From contig JADJXS010000001.1 of assembly GCA_016710275.1 (NCBI GenBank), forward strand, positions 930,001 to 994,000: 64,000 bases of DNA, written 5' to 3'. Shown piece by piece: positions 24,986-33,580 of this stretch; positions within the stretch are counted from its first letter, which is position 1, and each line of letters opens with the position of its first letter. Position numbers and translations under genes: made by a program. This DNA is from Phycisphaerales bacterium. GTDB taxonomy: Bacteria; Planctomycetota; Phycisphaerae; UBA1845; Fen-1342. The notes below the pieces were generated by a model, which saw only the letters and a program-made list of their open reading frames with translations, did no database searches and was not told where the DNA came from.

Positions 24986-25480
24986 ATGCGTCGTAGACTG
25001 CCGCGAGCGCCCCCGCGACAAGAGGCCCTCAAAGTGCGCCCCACCCTCGACAGAGCAGCCTACCCCTTCGCGCGGAAGCGAGCATGCTTACGCGGCGTAC
25101 CGCGAAAGCATGCCACCCGCCGCAACAACTTCGACGTCGATGCGTTTGCCGATGCGCTGATGGACCTCCAGAAATGGCGGGAGGACTTCGGGGATCCCAT
25201 CGGAATCAACCTGGTCGGCATCGGCGATTGCAACAACGATGGTGAGTTCAACAACTTCGACATCGACTGCTTCGTGGACCTGATCGTCAATCACTCCGGC
25301 TGTCCTGCCGGAACACCCGAGGAGAGCGAGCCACAGGGACTGATGGGCGGCGGTGGTGAAGGCGAGGCCATGATGGCGGGCATGAGCGCCTTCGGCGAAA
25401 ACGACGGCCCGACCTGTCCGGCTCCCGACGCTCACTTTTGGCAGACCATCGCCCGCGTGCGGGCGTACTTCGGAGACTGA
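24986..25480 (+). pseudogene. Truncated dockerin-like (NFDID) tail protein, 5' end replaced by repeat DNA
   Basis: An open frame of about 164 residues. Only the part from about residue 49 looks native. It begins in mid-motif at RNNFDVDAFADALMD, then has a complete EF-hand-like unit (IGDCNNDGEFNNFDIDCFVD) and a Gly/Glu/Met-rich end. Dockerin-like tails here normally have two Ca-loop units, but the first loop (GDxNxDG) is missing. Hairpin A (25083-25112) lies immediately upstream, in frame, reading LRGVPRKHAT. The first 48 residues are repeat-derived and Arg-rich. The TGA at 25478-25480 is 2 bp before the next ATG, so the remnant may still be translated and coupled. No ribosome-binding site precedes the proposed ATG. 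Confidence 0.5.
25083..25112. repeat. Hairpin A, single inverted copy inside the truncated dockerin-like frame
   Basis: 30 bp with CATGCTT/AAGCATG outer arms, an A-A mismatch, and CGCGG/CCGCG inner arms. It is in the opposite strand sense to the copy at 24928-24957, and abuts the surviving coding sequence. Confidence 0.85.
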
Positions 25481-25482
25481 CC

Positions 25483-26943
25483 ATGACGACCAGAGACTTG
25501 TTCAGCTTCCGAACGGCGCAGCCAGGCACCGCGTGTGGGCCCGGTGCCGCGGCGGTGCGTGCCGTCGTGCGTGCCGCGATAAGCGTAGCGGCCTGGTGTG
25601 CGGCGATCGCCCCTCCGATCGCAAGCGCCCAGTTCGTACACGAGAAGGTGATGGTCGGGGCGCGGCCGTACTACCTGTATCAGCAGCCTTTCCCTGATCC
25701 GCCGGAGTATGTTGACGAGGTACGCATGGTCGCAACGGCCGACGGCGGATGCGTCATGGCATACATCGCCGACTCGCTGATCCCCACCAAGCAGATTCTC
25801 CTCCAGGCATTCGACTCCTGGGGTCGTCGCACGCTCGGGCCGATTCCGGTGGACTTCGATGAATATCGCTCCATCTCTCTGACAGTTTTGCCTGTCGGCG
25901 ACACCTTCTGGGTCGCCTGGGGCAACAGCGGCGGCGCGTGGTTCAGGATCGTGGACTCCGATGGCGCGGTCACGCCGCGCCGGCAGTTGGATGGATCGGT
26001 GGAGTATGCGGAGCAGATCGCCCTTGCGACGAACAACTCCATCGTGGCCGCCGTGTATGACAGCCTTGATAACCCGACGCCGCCCTACGGCGTGTCGGGG
26101 CGCCTCTTCGCGCCCGACGGCACGCCGCTGACCGGAACGCTGCCGATCGGCCATGACTCCGGTGGACAGGCCTTCTGGACTGGGACGCTAGCCTTCGGTA
26201 CGGGCAATACAATTCTCTACTCGTACACCTGCTTCTTCCCCCACGCAGCAAGGGGGGTACGTTTTCGATTCGGCGGCAGCGACGGGTCGCTTGGTAATGC
26301 GATCCTTGCGCCGAGTCGATTACCGTTTGGCTCTGTGCATGCGAACTTGGACGGTGGCTACGCGCTTCTTGGGGCCGATGGAATCGGGTTACCGGGGAAC
26401 GTCGCCGAGGTATCGTGGCTGGATTCGAATGCGATGGTTCTGCGCCGTGTTTCGTTCGAATTGGACGCTACTGGAATCACCTTCAACGCGCTGGGTGAGT
26501 TCATCACCAAATACGCCTATGTCAATGCCGGACCTCCCGAGTTGTCGATCACGCTATACGACTCGGCTGGGAACGTCGTTGTCAGCCGACTGCGGCTATA
26601 CCGTCCGCCGGCGGAACAAGCCTGGTCAAGCGGATCGCGTAACTTCGCACTGGCCGACAGCGGAGCAGTGTGGGTCTATTGGCGAAATGCACTTGTGCTG
26701 GATGAGCACTACATCACGCTCCTGCGCCCCATCTCGCCGGGCGATCTGAATGCCGACGATCGGACCAACGGGTTTGACATCGACCCCTTCGTCCTCGCTC
26801 TGACCGACCGCGACGCCTACGCCGCCGCATTCCCCCACATCCCGCCCGAAGCGATCGACATCCTCGGCGACATGAACGGCGACGGCGTCCTCACCAACTT
26901 CGACATCGACCCCTTCGTCGATGCCCTCGTCAACGGGCCGTAG
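25483..26943 (+). CDS. Exported protein with a dockerin-like duplicated Ca-binding tail
   Basis: 486 residues. A long signal peptide (VRAVVRAAISVAAWCAAI, then APPIASAQF) leads into a ~390-residue region without a recognised domain. That region is beta-rich, with many Ser/Gly/Asp/Tyr residues, and propeller-like. The C-terminus has two EF-hand/dockerin-like loops: GDLNADDRTNGFDIDPFVLA and GDMNGDGVLTNFDIDPFVDA. Each fits a DxNxD...N..D calcium loop. It is probably secreted or surface-bound, with the tail serving attachment. The ATG at 25483 has GGAGA seven bases upstream. It is 2 bp from the stop of the truncated tail gene. Codon use in the middle is less GC-biased than in neighbouring genes. 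Confidence 0.8.
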   Translation: MTTRDLFSFRTAQPGTACGPGAAAVRAVVRAAISVAAWCAAIAPPIASAQFVHEKVMVGARPYYLYQQPFPDPPEYVDEVRMVATADGGCVMAYIADSLIPTKQILLQAFDSWGRRTLGPIPVDFDEYRSISLTVLPVGDTFWVAWGNSGGAWFRIVDSDGAVTPRRQLDGSVEYAEQIALATNNSIVAAVYDSLDNPTPPYGVSGRLFAPDGTPLTGTLPIGHDSGGQAFWTGTLAFGTGNTILYSYTCFFPHAARGVRFRFGGSDGSLGNAILAPSRLPFGSVHANLDGGYALLGADGIGLPGNVAEVSWLDSNAMVLRRVSFELDATGITFNALGEFITKYAYVNAGPPELSITLYDSAGNVVVSRLRLYRPPAEQAWSSGSRNFALADSGAVWVYWRNALVLDEHYITLLRPISPGDLNADDRTNGFDIDPFVLALTDRDAYAAAFPHIPPEAIDILGDMNGDGVLTNFDIDPFVDALVNGP

Positions 26944-26986
26944 AGAAATAGAGAGAGTAGGAAGCGCGGCGATACGCGGCGTCTCC

Positions 26987-27150
26987 CATGCTTACGCGGC
27001 GTACCGCGAAAGCATGCCACCCAAAATGCAACAAAGGATGCTACCGAAGGTGCCACCCAGGATGGCGCCCATTGCGACACCCGACAGGCAACCCAATGGC
27101 CCTCATCGCGCCGCTCTGCGCCGCCGTCATCGCGCCACCAATGGCCTGCC
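26987..27150. repeat. Repeat island 3: hairpin A followed by 12-bp degenerate array
   Basis: Hairpin A at 26987-27016 is followed by units in 12-base phase: agcatgccaccc, aaaatgcaacaa, aggatgctaccg, aaggtgccaccc, aggatggcgccc, attgcgacaccc. The phase continues through cgcgccgctctg-type units to about 27150, the stop codon of the FlgM-like gene. The first 47 bases match island 2b in inverted orientation, so the two bracket the dockerin-like pair. ORFs on both strands here (tetrapeptide-periodic) are consequences of the 12-bp period. Confidence 0.8.
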
Positions 27151-27420
27151 TCATCGCGCCGCTCGTCGCTCCCGCTCGCTCGAATCTCCCGGCGCGAGAA
27201 TGCGATCGATCAGCCGGTCCATCGCCTCGCGCTCGATCTGAGCCTGCGGATACGCGCCCCGCCGAATCTCCGCCCGAATAGCCAGCACGCGCCACACGCG
27301 AATCGTCCGTCCGTCGCGCGTCGCGGATTGCCCGCGGGCATGCCGCCCGCCCGGCGCAGAGGGATCCTCCCGCTCCTCCAGCATCCGGCCACGGTCGATC
27401 TCTGTCAGTCGCAAGCGCAT
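27151..27420 (-). CDS. FlgM-like anti-sigma-28 factor candidate
   Basis: 89 residues. The second half has the shape of the FlgM C-terminus: RVWRVLAIRAEIRRGAYPQA, then QIEREAMDRLIDRIL. FlgM binds and holds back the flagellar sigma factor, sigma-28, using such a pair of helices. The N-terminal half (RLRLTEIDRGRMLEERED) is unlike other FlgM proteins, and no flagellar gene is near, so this is a pattern-level call. The ATG at 27420 follows GGAAACGGCA. The stop codon lies at the edge of the repeat island. Confidence 0.5.
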   Translation of the reverse strand: MRLRLTEIDRGRMLEEREDPSAPGGRHARGQSATRDGRTIRVWRVLAIRAEIRRGAYPQAQIEREAMDRLIDRILAPGDSSERERRAAR

Positions 27421-27745
27421 TGCCGTTTCCGTTTCTCCCCCGCGGCGACCCCATCGCCCCCGGCGCGCCGGGCACCCTCGCAATACGCCGCGCAGGCAAC
27501 TCCGCCGCCGGGCGCTGCGCTGACCCGCGCAGCCGCCGTCTGCACTTGTTATCGGTGGATGACGGAACTCCGCCGCACTTATCCGACCAATGCGCACGAA
27601 TTGCGCCCGTTTCGACCCATGAACTGGAACCAGGCGGCGGCCCGCAAACCCGCTGTGCGTTCCCCCAACCCGCCGTGCAATCCGCCAATCCGCCCTGCGC
27701 CCCGCTACCATCGGTCTCATTCGTGTCCCGCTCGCCGCCGGAGAA
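27421..27745. other. Intergenic region between divergent FlgM-like gene and chrA
   Basis: 325 bp that should hold the two divergent promoters. No convincing -35/-10 pair is seen. The right part (27650-27710) has imprecise short repeats around AACCCGCCGTGC / AATCCGCC. ORFs across it on both strands lack ribosome-binding sites and family motifs and were not called. Confidence 0.5.
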
Positions 27746-28984
27746 ATGATGTCCTCCGCGCCAGAGGCCACCCCGCCGCCGCATGACGGCGCTGCGACGA
27801 CGGCCGCAGTGGATCGCGCCGCCCGGCTGCGCGAACTGGCCGCCGTCTTCCTCCGCCTCGGCCTGACCGCCTTCGGCGGGCCGGCCGCTCACACCGCGCT
27901 GCTCGAGACCGAAGTCGTCCACCGCCGGCGCTGGCTGACCGAGCAGGAGTTCCTCGACCTGGTCAGTGCGGCCAACCTCATTCCCGGCCCGAATTCGACC
28001 GAGTTGGCGATACACATCGGCCTGCGCCGCGCCGGCTTTCCCGGCCTGCTTGTGGCCGGCGCGTGCTTCATTCTGCCGGCCGTGCTGCTGGCGTCGCTGT
28101 TCGGCTGGCTGTACGTCACATGGTCCTACATCCCCGCGTTTCAGTCCGTGCTGGCCGGCATCAAGCCGGTGATTCTCGCCGTCGTCCTTCACGCCATGTT
28201 CCGATTGGGCCGCGCCGTGCTGAAGACCCCGCATGGCGCCGTCATCGCAATTGCGGCGCTCGCCGCCGGGATGTTCGCAGTGCACGAGCTGCTGATCCTG
28301 CTGGTCGCCGCGTTGAGCGCCCCACTGCTTCGCCGGTGGCTGCAGCGCGGCTCTGACGGCCCTTCCGTCGCAGCCGCACTCAACCCGCTGCCGCTGATCG
28401 GGCTGCTGCCGGCCGCGGCGATTCCCGCCGCTGGAGCGGCCTCATCCGCCTCGGTCGGGCTGCTTCCGCTGTTCGGGTTCTTCGTCAAGGTCGGCAGCAT
28501 TCTCTACGGCAGCGGATACGTCCTGATCGCGTACCTGCGGTCCGATCTCGTCGAGCGCTGGCGATGGATGAGTGAGGGCCAGTTGCTCGACGCCGTCGCC
28601 GTCGGGCAGCTCATGCCGGGTCCGCTGTTCTCGACCGCCACGTTCATCGGCTATCTGCTGGCGGGTGCGCCCGGCGCCGCGGTCGCCACCGTCGGGATCT
28701 TCCTCCCCGCGTTTTTCTTCGTCGCCGTCAGCGCCCCGCTGGTTCCGCGCCTGCGCCGCTCACCGCTGACCGCCGCGCTGCTCGACGGTGTGAATGCGGG
28801 GTCCGTGGCGCTGATGGCCGTCGCCGCGATGTACCTCGTCGGAGGTGCGCTGACGGGGGTGACGGCGGTGCTGCTCTGCGCGGCCGCCTTTGCGGCGCTG
28901 CTGCTGACGAAATGGAATCCCGTCTGGCTGATCGCCGGCGGCGCGATCGCCGGATGGCTGCTCTTGCGCGGTTCCGGCGCCTAA
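27746..28984 (+). CDS. chrA: Chromate transporter, two-domain ChrA type
   Basis: 412 residues with about ten to twelve hydrophobic helices and an internal repeat, the long-chain CHR (ChrA) pattern. The N-terminal half has LGLTAFGGPAAHTALLE, then AANLIPGPNSTELAIHIGLR. The C-terminal half repeats FFVKVGSILYGSGYVLIAYL and AVAVGQLMPGPLFSTATFIG. Both copies keep the G-PGP motif of the family. Predicted function is efflux of chromate (or sulfate-like anions) across the inner membrane. No chrB regulator or reductase is adjacent. ATG 27746 and ATG 27749 are both possible, with GGAGA just upstream. The TAA overlaps the convergent rlmI stop in the shared bases CTAA. Confidence 0.93.
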   Translation: MMSSAPEATPPPHDGAATTAAVDRAARLRELAAVFLRLGLTAFGGPAAHTALLETEVVHRRRWLTEQEFLDLVSAANLIPGPNSTELAIHIGLRRAGFPGLLVAGACFILPAVLLASLFGWLYVTWSYIPAFQSVLAGIKPVILAVVLHAMFRLGRAVLKTPHGAVIAIAALAAGMFAVHELLILLVAALSAPLLRRWLQRGSDGPSVAAALNPLPLIGLLPAAAIPAAGAASSASVGLLPLFGFFVKVGSILYGSGYVLIAYLRSDLVERWRWMSEGQLLDAVAVGQLMPGPLFSTATFIGYLLAGAPGAAVATVGIFLPAFFFVAVSAPLVPRLRRSPLTAALLDGVNAGSVALMAVAAMYLVGGALTGVTAVLLCAAAFAALLLTKWNPVWLIAGGAIAGWLLLRGSGA

Positions 28985-30198
28985 TGGCGCGGAAGCACGC
29001 GAAACCAGAGCGCCTTGAGATAGGCCGATTCCGGGCAGTTCAGCAGCACCGGGTGGTCCCCCGCGGCGCCGGTCGCGTCGATCATCTGCAGCTCGCGGCC
29101 GGCGCGCCGCGCGGCGCTGTGCACGGCGGCGAGAAATGCGTCAAAAGACACCAATCCGCTGCAACTGCACGTCAGAAACAGCCCGCTGGGCTCCACCAGT
29201 TGCATCGCCAGCGAGTTCAGGTCGTGGTACTTGCGCAGCGCCGGCTCGATCTCCGCGCGGCTGGTCGCCAATTTCGGCGGATCCAGCACAACGGCGTCGT
29301 ATCGGCGCTCATTGGCGAGCATCTGGCGACAATAATTGAATGCGTCCGCGTGTGCGTATTCGACGCGAACCTGGTTCAGATTGGCGTTCTCTTGCGCCGT
29401 TTGCAGCGCCTGCTCATCCAGATCGACCCCGGTCACCTCCCGCGCCCCGCCCAGCACCCGCGCCGCCAGGCCGAACCCGCCGCTGTAGCAGCAGAGGTCC
29501 AAAACGCGCGCATCGCGGCAGAAGCGCGCGAATTGTGCCCGGTTGTCGCGCTGATCGCAGAAAAAGCCGGTCTTGTGCCCGGTGGCGGGGTGCACGCGAT
29601 AGCGCACCCCGTGCTCGCGGATCACGACGCTATTGGCGTCTTCTGTCGCCTGCTGAACGCGAAAACCCTCCAATCGCTCGATTTGCTCATCGGCCCGGAC
29701 GACGCGCCGCCAGGCGGCCGGGGGGCGGCCGGGACGATCCAGAGAGGCGGGCGGGCCGAGCAGTTCGGAGAGCAGGTCGGCGAACCGGGCGACACGCTGG
29801 AACATTCCGAGCGAAAACAGCTCAAAGACGAGCACGTCGGCGTAGCGCTCGACGACCAGGCCGCTGAGGCGGTCGCCCTCGGCATGTACAAGGCGCTGGG
29901 CGTCGGTGACTTCGTCGATTCGCAGCAATCGGCGCAAATCCAGAGCCGTGCGGAGGCGCTCGCGCCAGAAGGCGTCATCCAGCGCCTGATCGGCGGTCGA
30001 GAGGAGCCGCACGACGATCTGCGAGCGCGGGTTGAAGAGGCCGCGGCCGATCGGGTGATCGCCCTTGTCCAGCACGCGGACGACGTCGCCGGGGCGGGCG
30101 CGGGGATCGACCTCGCGGATCATCTTCTGGAACACGAAGGGGTGGGCGCGGACGGAGCGCAGGCGGACCCACGGCTCGGGGGGGGCGTCATTCGACAT
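28981..30198 (-). CDS. rlmI: 23S rRNA (cytosine-C5) methyltransferase, RlmI-like
   Basis: 405 residues. An N-terminal PUA-like RNA-binding domain (VRAHPFVFQKMIREVDPRAR, then GDVVRVLDKGDHPIGRGLFN) is followed by an EEHEP-type middle (DRLSGLVVERYADVLVFEL). A Rossmann methyltransferase domain completes it: KTGFFCDQRDNRAQF, LDLCCYSGGFG for SAM binding, VVLDPPKLA and the cysteine pair in FLTCSCSGLV. This matches RlmI/YccW, which methylates C1962 of 23S rRNA; other members of the family modify different sites. Length is normal for the family. The ATG at 30198 has only a weak upstream site. Confidence 0.9.
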   Translation of the reverse strand: MSNDAPPEPWVRLRSVRAHPFVFQKMIREVDPRARPGDVVRVLDKGDHPIGRGLFNPRSQIVVRLLSTADQALDDAFWRERLRTALDLRRLLRIDEVTDAQRLVHAEGDRLSGLVVERYADVLVFELFSLGMFQRVARFADLLSELLGPPASLDRPGRPPAAWRRVVRADEQIERLEGFRVQQATEDANSVVIREHGVRYRVHPATGHKTGFFCDQRDNRAQFARFCRDARVLDLCCYSGGFGLAARVLGGAREVTGVDLDEQALQTAQENANLNQVRVEYAHADAFNYCRQMLANERRYDAVVLDPPKLATSRAEIEPALRKYHDLNSLAMQLVEPSGLFLTCSCSGLVSFDAFLAAVHSAARRAGRELQMIDATGAAGDHPVLLNCPESAYLKALWFRVLPRH

Positions 30199-30246
30199 GG
30201 CGGGAATCTATTGGCGACGGGCGGAGCGGGGCAAGCGCGGGTGGTG

Positions 30247-30514
30247 GGGGATGTGGCAACGGGCGTGTGGCTTCGGGCATGTGGCAGCGGGCATGTGGCA
30301 TCGGGCGTGTGGCATCGGGCTTCCGCCCGATGCACTGCACCGCCCGGAAGGGCGGTGCCACGGCGGAGTGCATGCTTACGCGGAGTACCGCGAAAGCATG
30401 CCACCAGAAAATGGCACTCAATAAGTTCCACTCAGGAACAGCCAAACGAAATTTGTCATCCGGGAGATGCCACGTTCGGGCAATCAAGACATGCCGACGC
30501 AAAGCCGTCGGCAT
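30247..30514. repeat. Repeat island 4: inverted composite of hairpins B, A and C with 14-bp arrays
   Basis: Five 14-base iterons of GGGCATGTGGCATC type (30247-30316) are followed by double hairpin B (about 30310-30356), hairpin A (30371-30400), a strongly diverged 14-base-phase array (about 30400-30490) and hairpin C (30490-30514). Read on the minus strand, 30310-30514 has the same order as 23194-23388 (C, array, A, B). The first 28 array bases after hairpin C are identical between the two. Confidence 0.88.
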
Positions 30515-30680
30515 TGGCACCCAGCGCGGCATCGGCGCCGGCTGCTGCATCGGCGCCGGCGCGGCATGGCAACGGCTGCTTCGGGGCGCCGGCTGCTGCG
30601 AGGCGCCGGATGGTGCGAGGCGCTGCGTCGTGAATTTCGGGGCGCTTGCTGAAGTGGGCTGAGACGGGCAGAATCCGTCT

Positions 30681-32701
30681 GTGCCGCGAATCGCCGTCCT
30701 GCCGCCGAATCTCGTCAACCGCATCGCCGCCGGCGAGTGCGTCGAGCGTCCCGCCAGCGTCGTGAAGGAGCTTGTGGAGAACGCGCTGGATGCCGGGGCG
30801 CAACGGATCCGCGTGCTGGTGGTGGACGGCGGGCGCGAGCTGATCCAGGTCACGGATGACGGCGGGGGGATGGACGCGGAGGATCTGCGCCTGTGCGTGC
30901 TGCCGCACGCCACGAGCAAGCTGCGGCAGGACGCCGACCTGTTCAACATCCGAACGATGGGCTTTCGCGGGGAGGCGCTGCCGAGCATCGGCTCGGTGTC
31001 GCGGCTGCGGATCGTGTCGCGGACGCGCGAGAGCGACGCGGGTCACGCGATCCGAGTGGATGCGGGAGAGATCAGCGGTCCCGAGCCGTGCGCAGCGCCG
31101 GTGGGGACGACGGTCGAGGTGCGCGATCTCTTTCTGAGCGTGCCGGCGCGGCGGAAGTTCCTGCGCACGAATCAGACCGAGGTGGGGCATATCAGCGAGC
31201 AACTGGTGCGGATCGCGCTGGCGCACCCCGGCATCACATTCTCACTCTCGCACGGCGGGCGCGAGATGCTGAACCTGCCCGCCACGACGGACCGGCGGGC
31301 GCGGATCGCCGATTGCTTCAGCCCGGAGATTGCGGGGGTGCTGATCCCGCTGCAGCGCGATGAGAACGGGCTGCGGATCGAGGGGCTGGTCGCGCCGCGG
31401 CGGAGAGCCGCGGATCGGGGAAGTGGGAGTATGCATTCGTCAACGGGCGGTTCGTGCGGGATCGATTTGTGTCGCACGCGGTTCGCGAGGCCTATCGCAG
31501 CCTGATCGATCCGTCGCGCTACCCGGTGACGTTTCTCTTTCTGAGCATCGACCCGGCGGCGGTCGACGTGAACGTGCACCCCACCAAGATCGAGCTGCGC
31601 TGGCGGGATTCGAACTTTGTGCACGCGCAGGTGCTGGCGGCGCTGCGCGACAAGTTTCTGAGCATGAACCTCGATCATCGGCTGCGCGGGCCGCGACCCG
31701 ATGACGCCGAGCGCGCCCGCATCCGCACGGCGATGGTCGATTTTCTCTCAGGCGGATCCGCGGGCACGGGACAGCGGCCCGCGCCGGACGGCGGGGCACC
31801 CGCGCATGGCGCGGCGGCGGTCGCGGCGGAGGAACCACCGTGGGGAGTTTCGGACGGGCGAACCGGCCGCTCAGCGAGCACGGGCGAGGTGCTTGCGCCC
31901 GTCGCCAGAGCGGGTGAAACGACGGCAGCGCGGGCGGTCGATCCGCTGCGGGCGGCTGATGCGCTGCCGATGGCATGGGGTGGTCAATACGACGCCGAGG
32001 CCGATCGGCGCATGCGGGGCGGCCTGGCGAGCGAGCCGGGCGGCGATGTCGCGGTGAGCGGGCGCAGCGCCGCTATTGAAGCGGAGCGGGCGCCGGGGGG
32101 CGGTGCGGCGGGTGAGCGGCGCGGCGGCGGCGCCCTGCGCGCGATCCAGGTTCACAACACCTACCTGGTGGTCGAGGATGAGGAGGGGTTGCTGATCATC
32201 GACCAGCACGCGCTGCATGAGCGGATTCTCTATGAGGAGCTGCGGCGGCGCGTGTCACAGCGGCCGCTGGAGTCGCAGCGCCTGCTGCTGCCGGACGTGG
32301 TGAGCGTTCCGCCGGACCGGCTCGAGGCGCTGGAGACGCACGCGGAGACGCTGGCGCGGCTGGGGATCGAGCTGAGCGCGGCCGGGCCGCGAAGCGTGGC
32401 GGTCCAGGCCTTTCCGTCGCTGCTGGAGCGCGTGTCGCGGCCGGAGTTCGTCAGTGACCTGCTGGACCTGCTGAGCGAGAGCGGAGCGCACCCGGCGCAG
32501 GACACGCTGCTGCACCGCGTGCTGGACATGGCGGCCTGCAAGGCGGCGGTGAAGGCCGGGGATCCGCTGACCGCGGGGGAGATCGAGGCGCTGCTGGAGC
32601 GGCGTGCGACCGCGGAACGGAGCAGCCACTGTCCGCACGGGCGGCCGACGACGCTGCATTTTTCGCTGCGGGAGCTGGAGCGGCATTTCAAGCGCCGGTG
32701 A
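30681..32701 (+). pseudogene. mutL: DNA mismatch repair protein MutL, split by a one-base frameshift
   Basis: The N-terminal ATPase is intact: NRIAAGECVERPASVVKELV, ENALDAGA, DDGGGMDAEDL and IRTMGFRGEALPSIGS. The frame from the GTG at 30681 reaches EGLVAPRRR and runs to a stop at 31503-31505. From about 31397 the normal continuation (SRGSGKWEYAFVNGRFVRDR) is in the frame one base back, ending at 32701. Restoring one base near 31395-31403 gives a ~673-residue MutL. The C-terminal half has the endonuclease motif DQHALHERILYEE plus AACKAAVKAG and SHCPHGRPT, the metal sites of nicking MutL proteins. Either mismatch repair is broken or this is a sequencing error. The start has no strong ribosome-binding site. 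Confidence 0.85.
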
Positions 32702-32949
32702 AGCAGCAGGCCCCCGGAGCCTTTCGACGCATTGCGCATGTTGCCCGGCGGAAGCGGCGGCCCGAGGAGGGCATGCATCTGCGGATGACGCGGTCCGTCG
32801 ACGTGTGTTATCGCCACGAATAGGGCTGTTTCGCGTCGCGTCGGGGATGCTGACGCTCATCCCGCGCAGTTTCCGCTTGCTTCTGAAGCGCAGGAATTGC
32901 AGAGTCCCGCATGGGGACGCGCGGCGCCCGGATCACCGGAGGCCTCGCG

Positions 32950-33300
32950 ATGAGCATGATCCAGTCCGCGTCGAGCGCATCGGCGGCCGGGCAGTTCGGC
33001 TGGAGCCGGGCGACACTCCGGCGATCGCCGGGCGCGTTGCACTCAACCGGTCCGCCCACGGCGGCCTCGGGATCGTTGGATCCGCCGACGGAGGGGCGGC
33101 CATCGGCCGCGGAATCGCAGCCTGATGCGGGCGTGGCCGCGCCGGCGGTGACGGCCTGGCCGAGCGTCTTCACGCCCGGGCGAGCGGTTCTGAGTCTGCT
33201 GACAACCTCGGCGGAGAGTTTCCGGCGGATTCTCTCGGTGACGGGCGATGCGCGGTACGCCCGGGCGGCGACCGGGTTTCACGTGGATGTCACCGCGTGA
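32950..33300 (+). CDS. Hypothetical small protein
   Basis: 116 residues, Ala/Ser-rich, with MSMIQSASSASAAGQFGWSR at the start and LSLLTTSAESFRRILSVTGD near the end. No signal peptide, membrane helix or known domain. The ATG at 32950 is seven bases after GGAGG, the best start evidence; the frame opens earlier at 32911 without a good site. It lies between mutL and the PEP-CTERM gene in the same direction. Confidence 0.45.
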   Translation: MSMIQSASSASAAGQFGWSRATLRRSPGALHSTGPPTAASGSLDPPTEGRPSAAESQPDAGVAAPAVTAWPSVFTPGRAVLSLLTTSAESFRRILSVTGDARYARAATGFHVDVTA

Positions 33301-33486
33301 CGCGGGTAAGTGCCTGATTGAGTTAAGTGCTTGTGGGTACTGAGTGCCTGAAGAGGGAGCAGTTCGAATCGTCGGTGATGGTGCGTCATAGGCGGCCTCG
33401 GCTTTGCGATTCAGGCACAGGTGCTCGCGCCACGAAGGGTGCGAGCGAAAAAAATGACGCGCTGCCGCCGTGACCGCTCACGATTG

Positions 33487-33515
33487 TTGATACTTGCCGG
33501 GCGGTCGCCTAGTAT
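33487..33515 (+). promoter_or_regulatory. Sigma70-type promoter of the PEP-CTERM gene
   Basis: TTGATA at 33487-33492 and TAGTAT at 33510-33515, separated by 17 bp. This predicts a start near 33522 and a ~60-base leader. The leader contains a 6-bp hairpin (AGGCGG 33532-33537 with CCGCCT 33546-33551) next to a GGAGG that lies too far from the start codon to be its ribosome-binding site. Confidence 0.5.
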
Positions 33516-33580
33516 CCCTTCCGGAGAGAGGAGGCGGTTTCCAAGCCGCCTGCGTACGATTCGGAAACGCATCGGAAGGG

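Noticed and set aside
28912..30633. 573-residue plus-strand frame across rlmI and repeat island 4
   Set aside because: Antisense to a conserved methyltransferase and its tail is repeat DNA.
31380..31420. Programmed frameshifting in mutL
   Set aside because: No slippery heptamer (X XXY YYZ) or following pseudoknot is evident; a plain one-base deletion or sequencing error is simpler.
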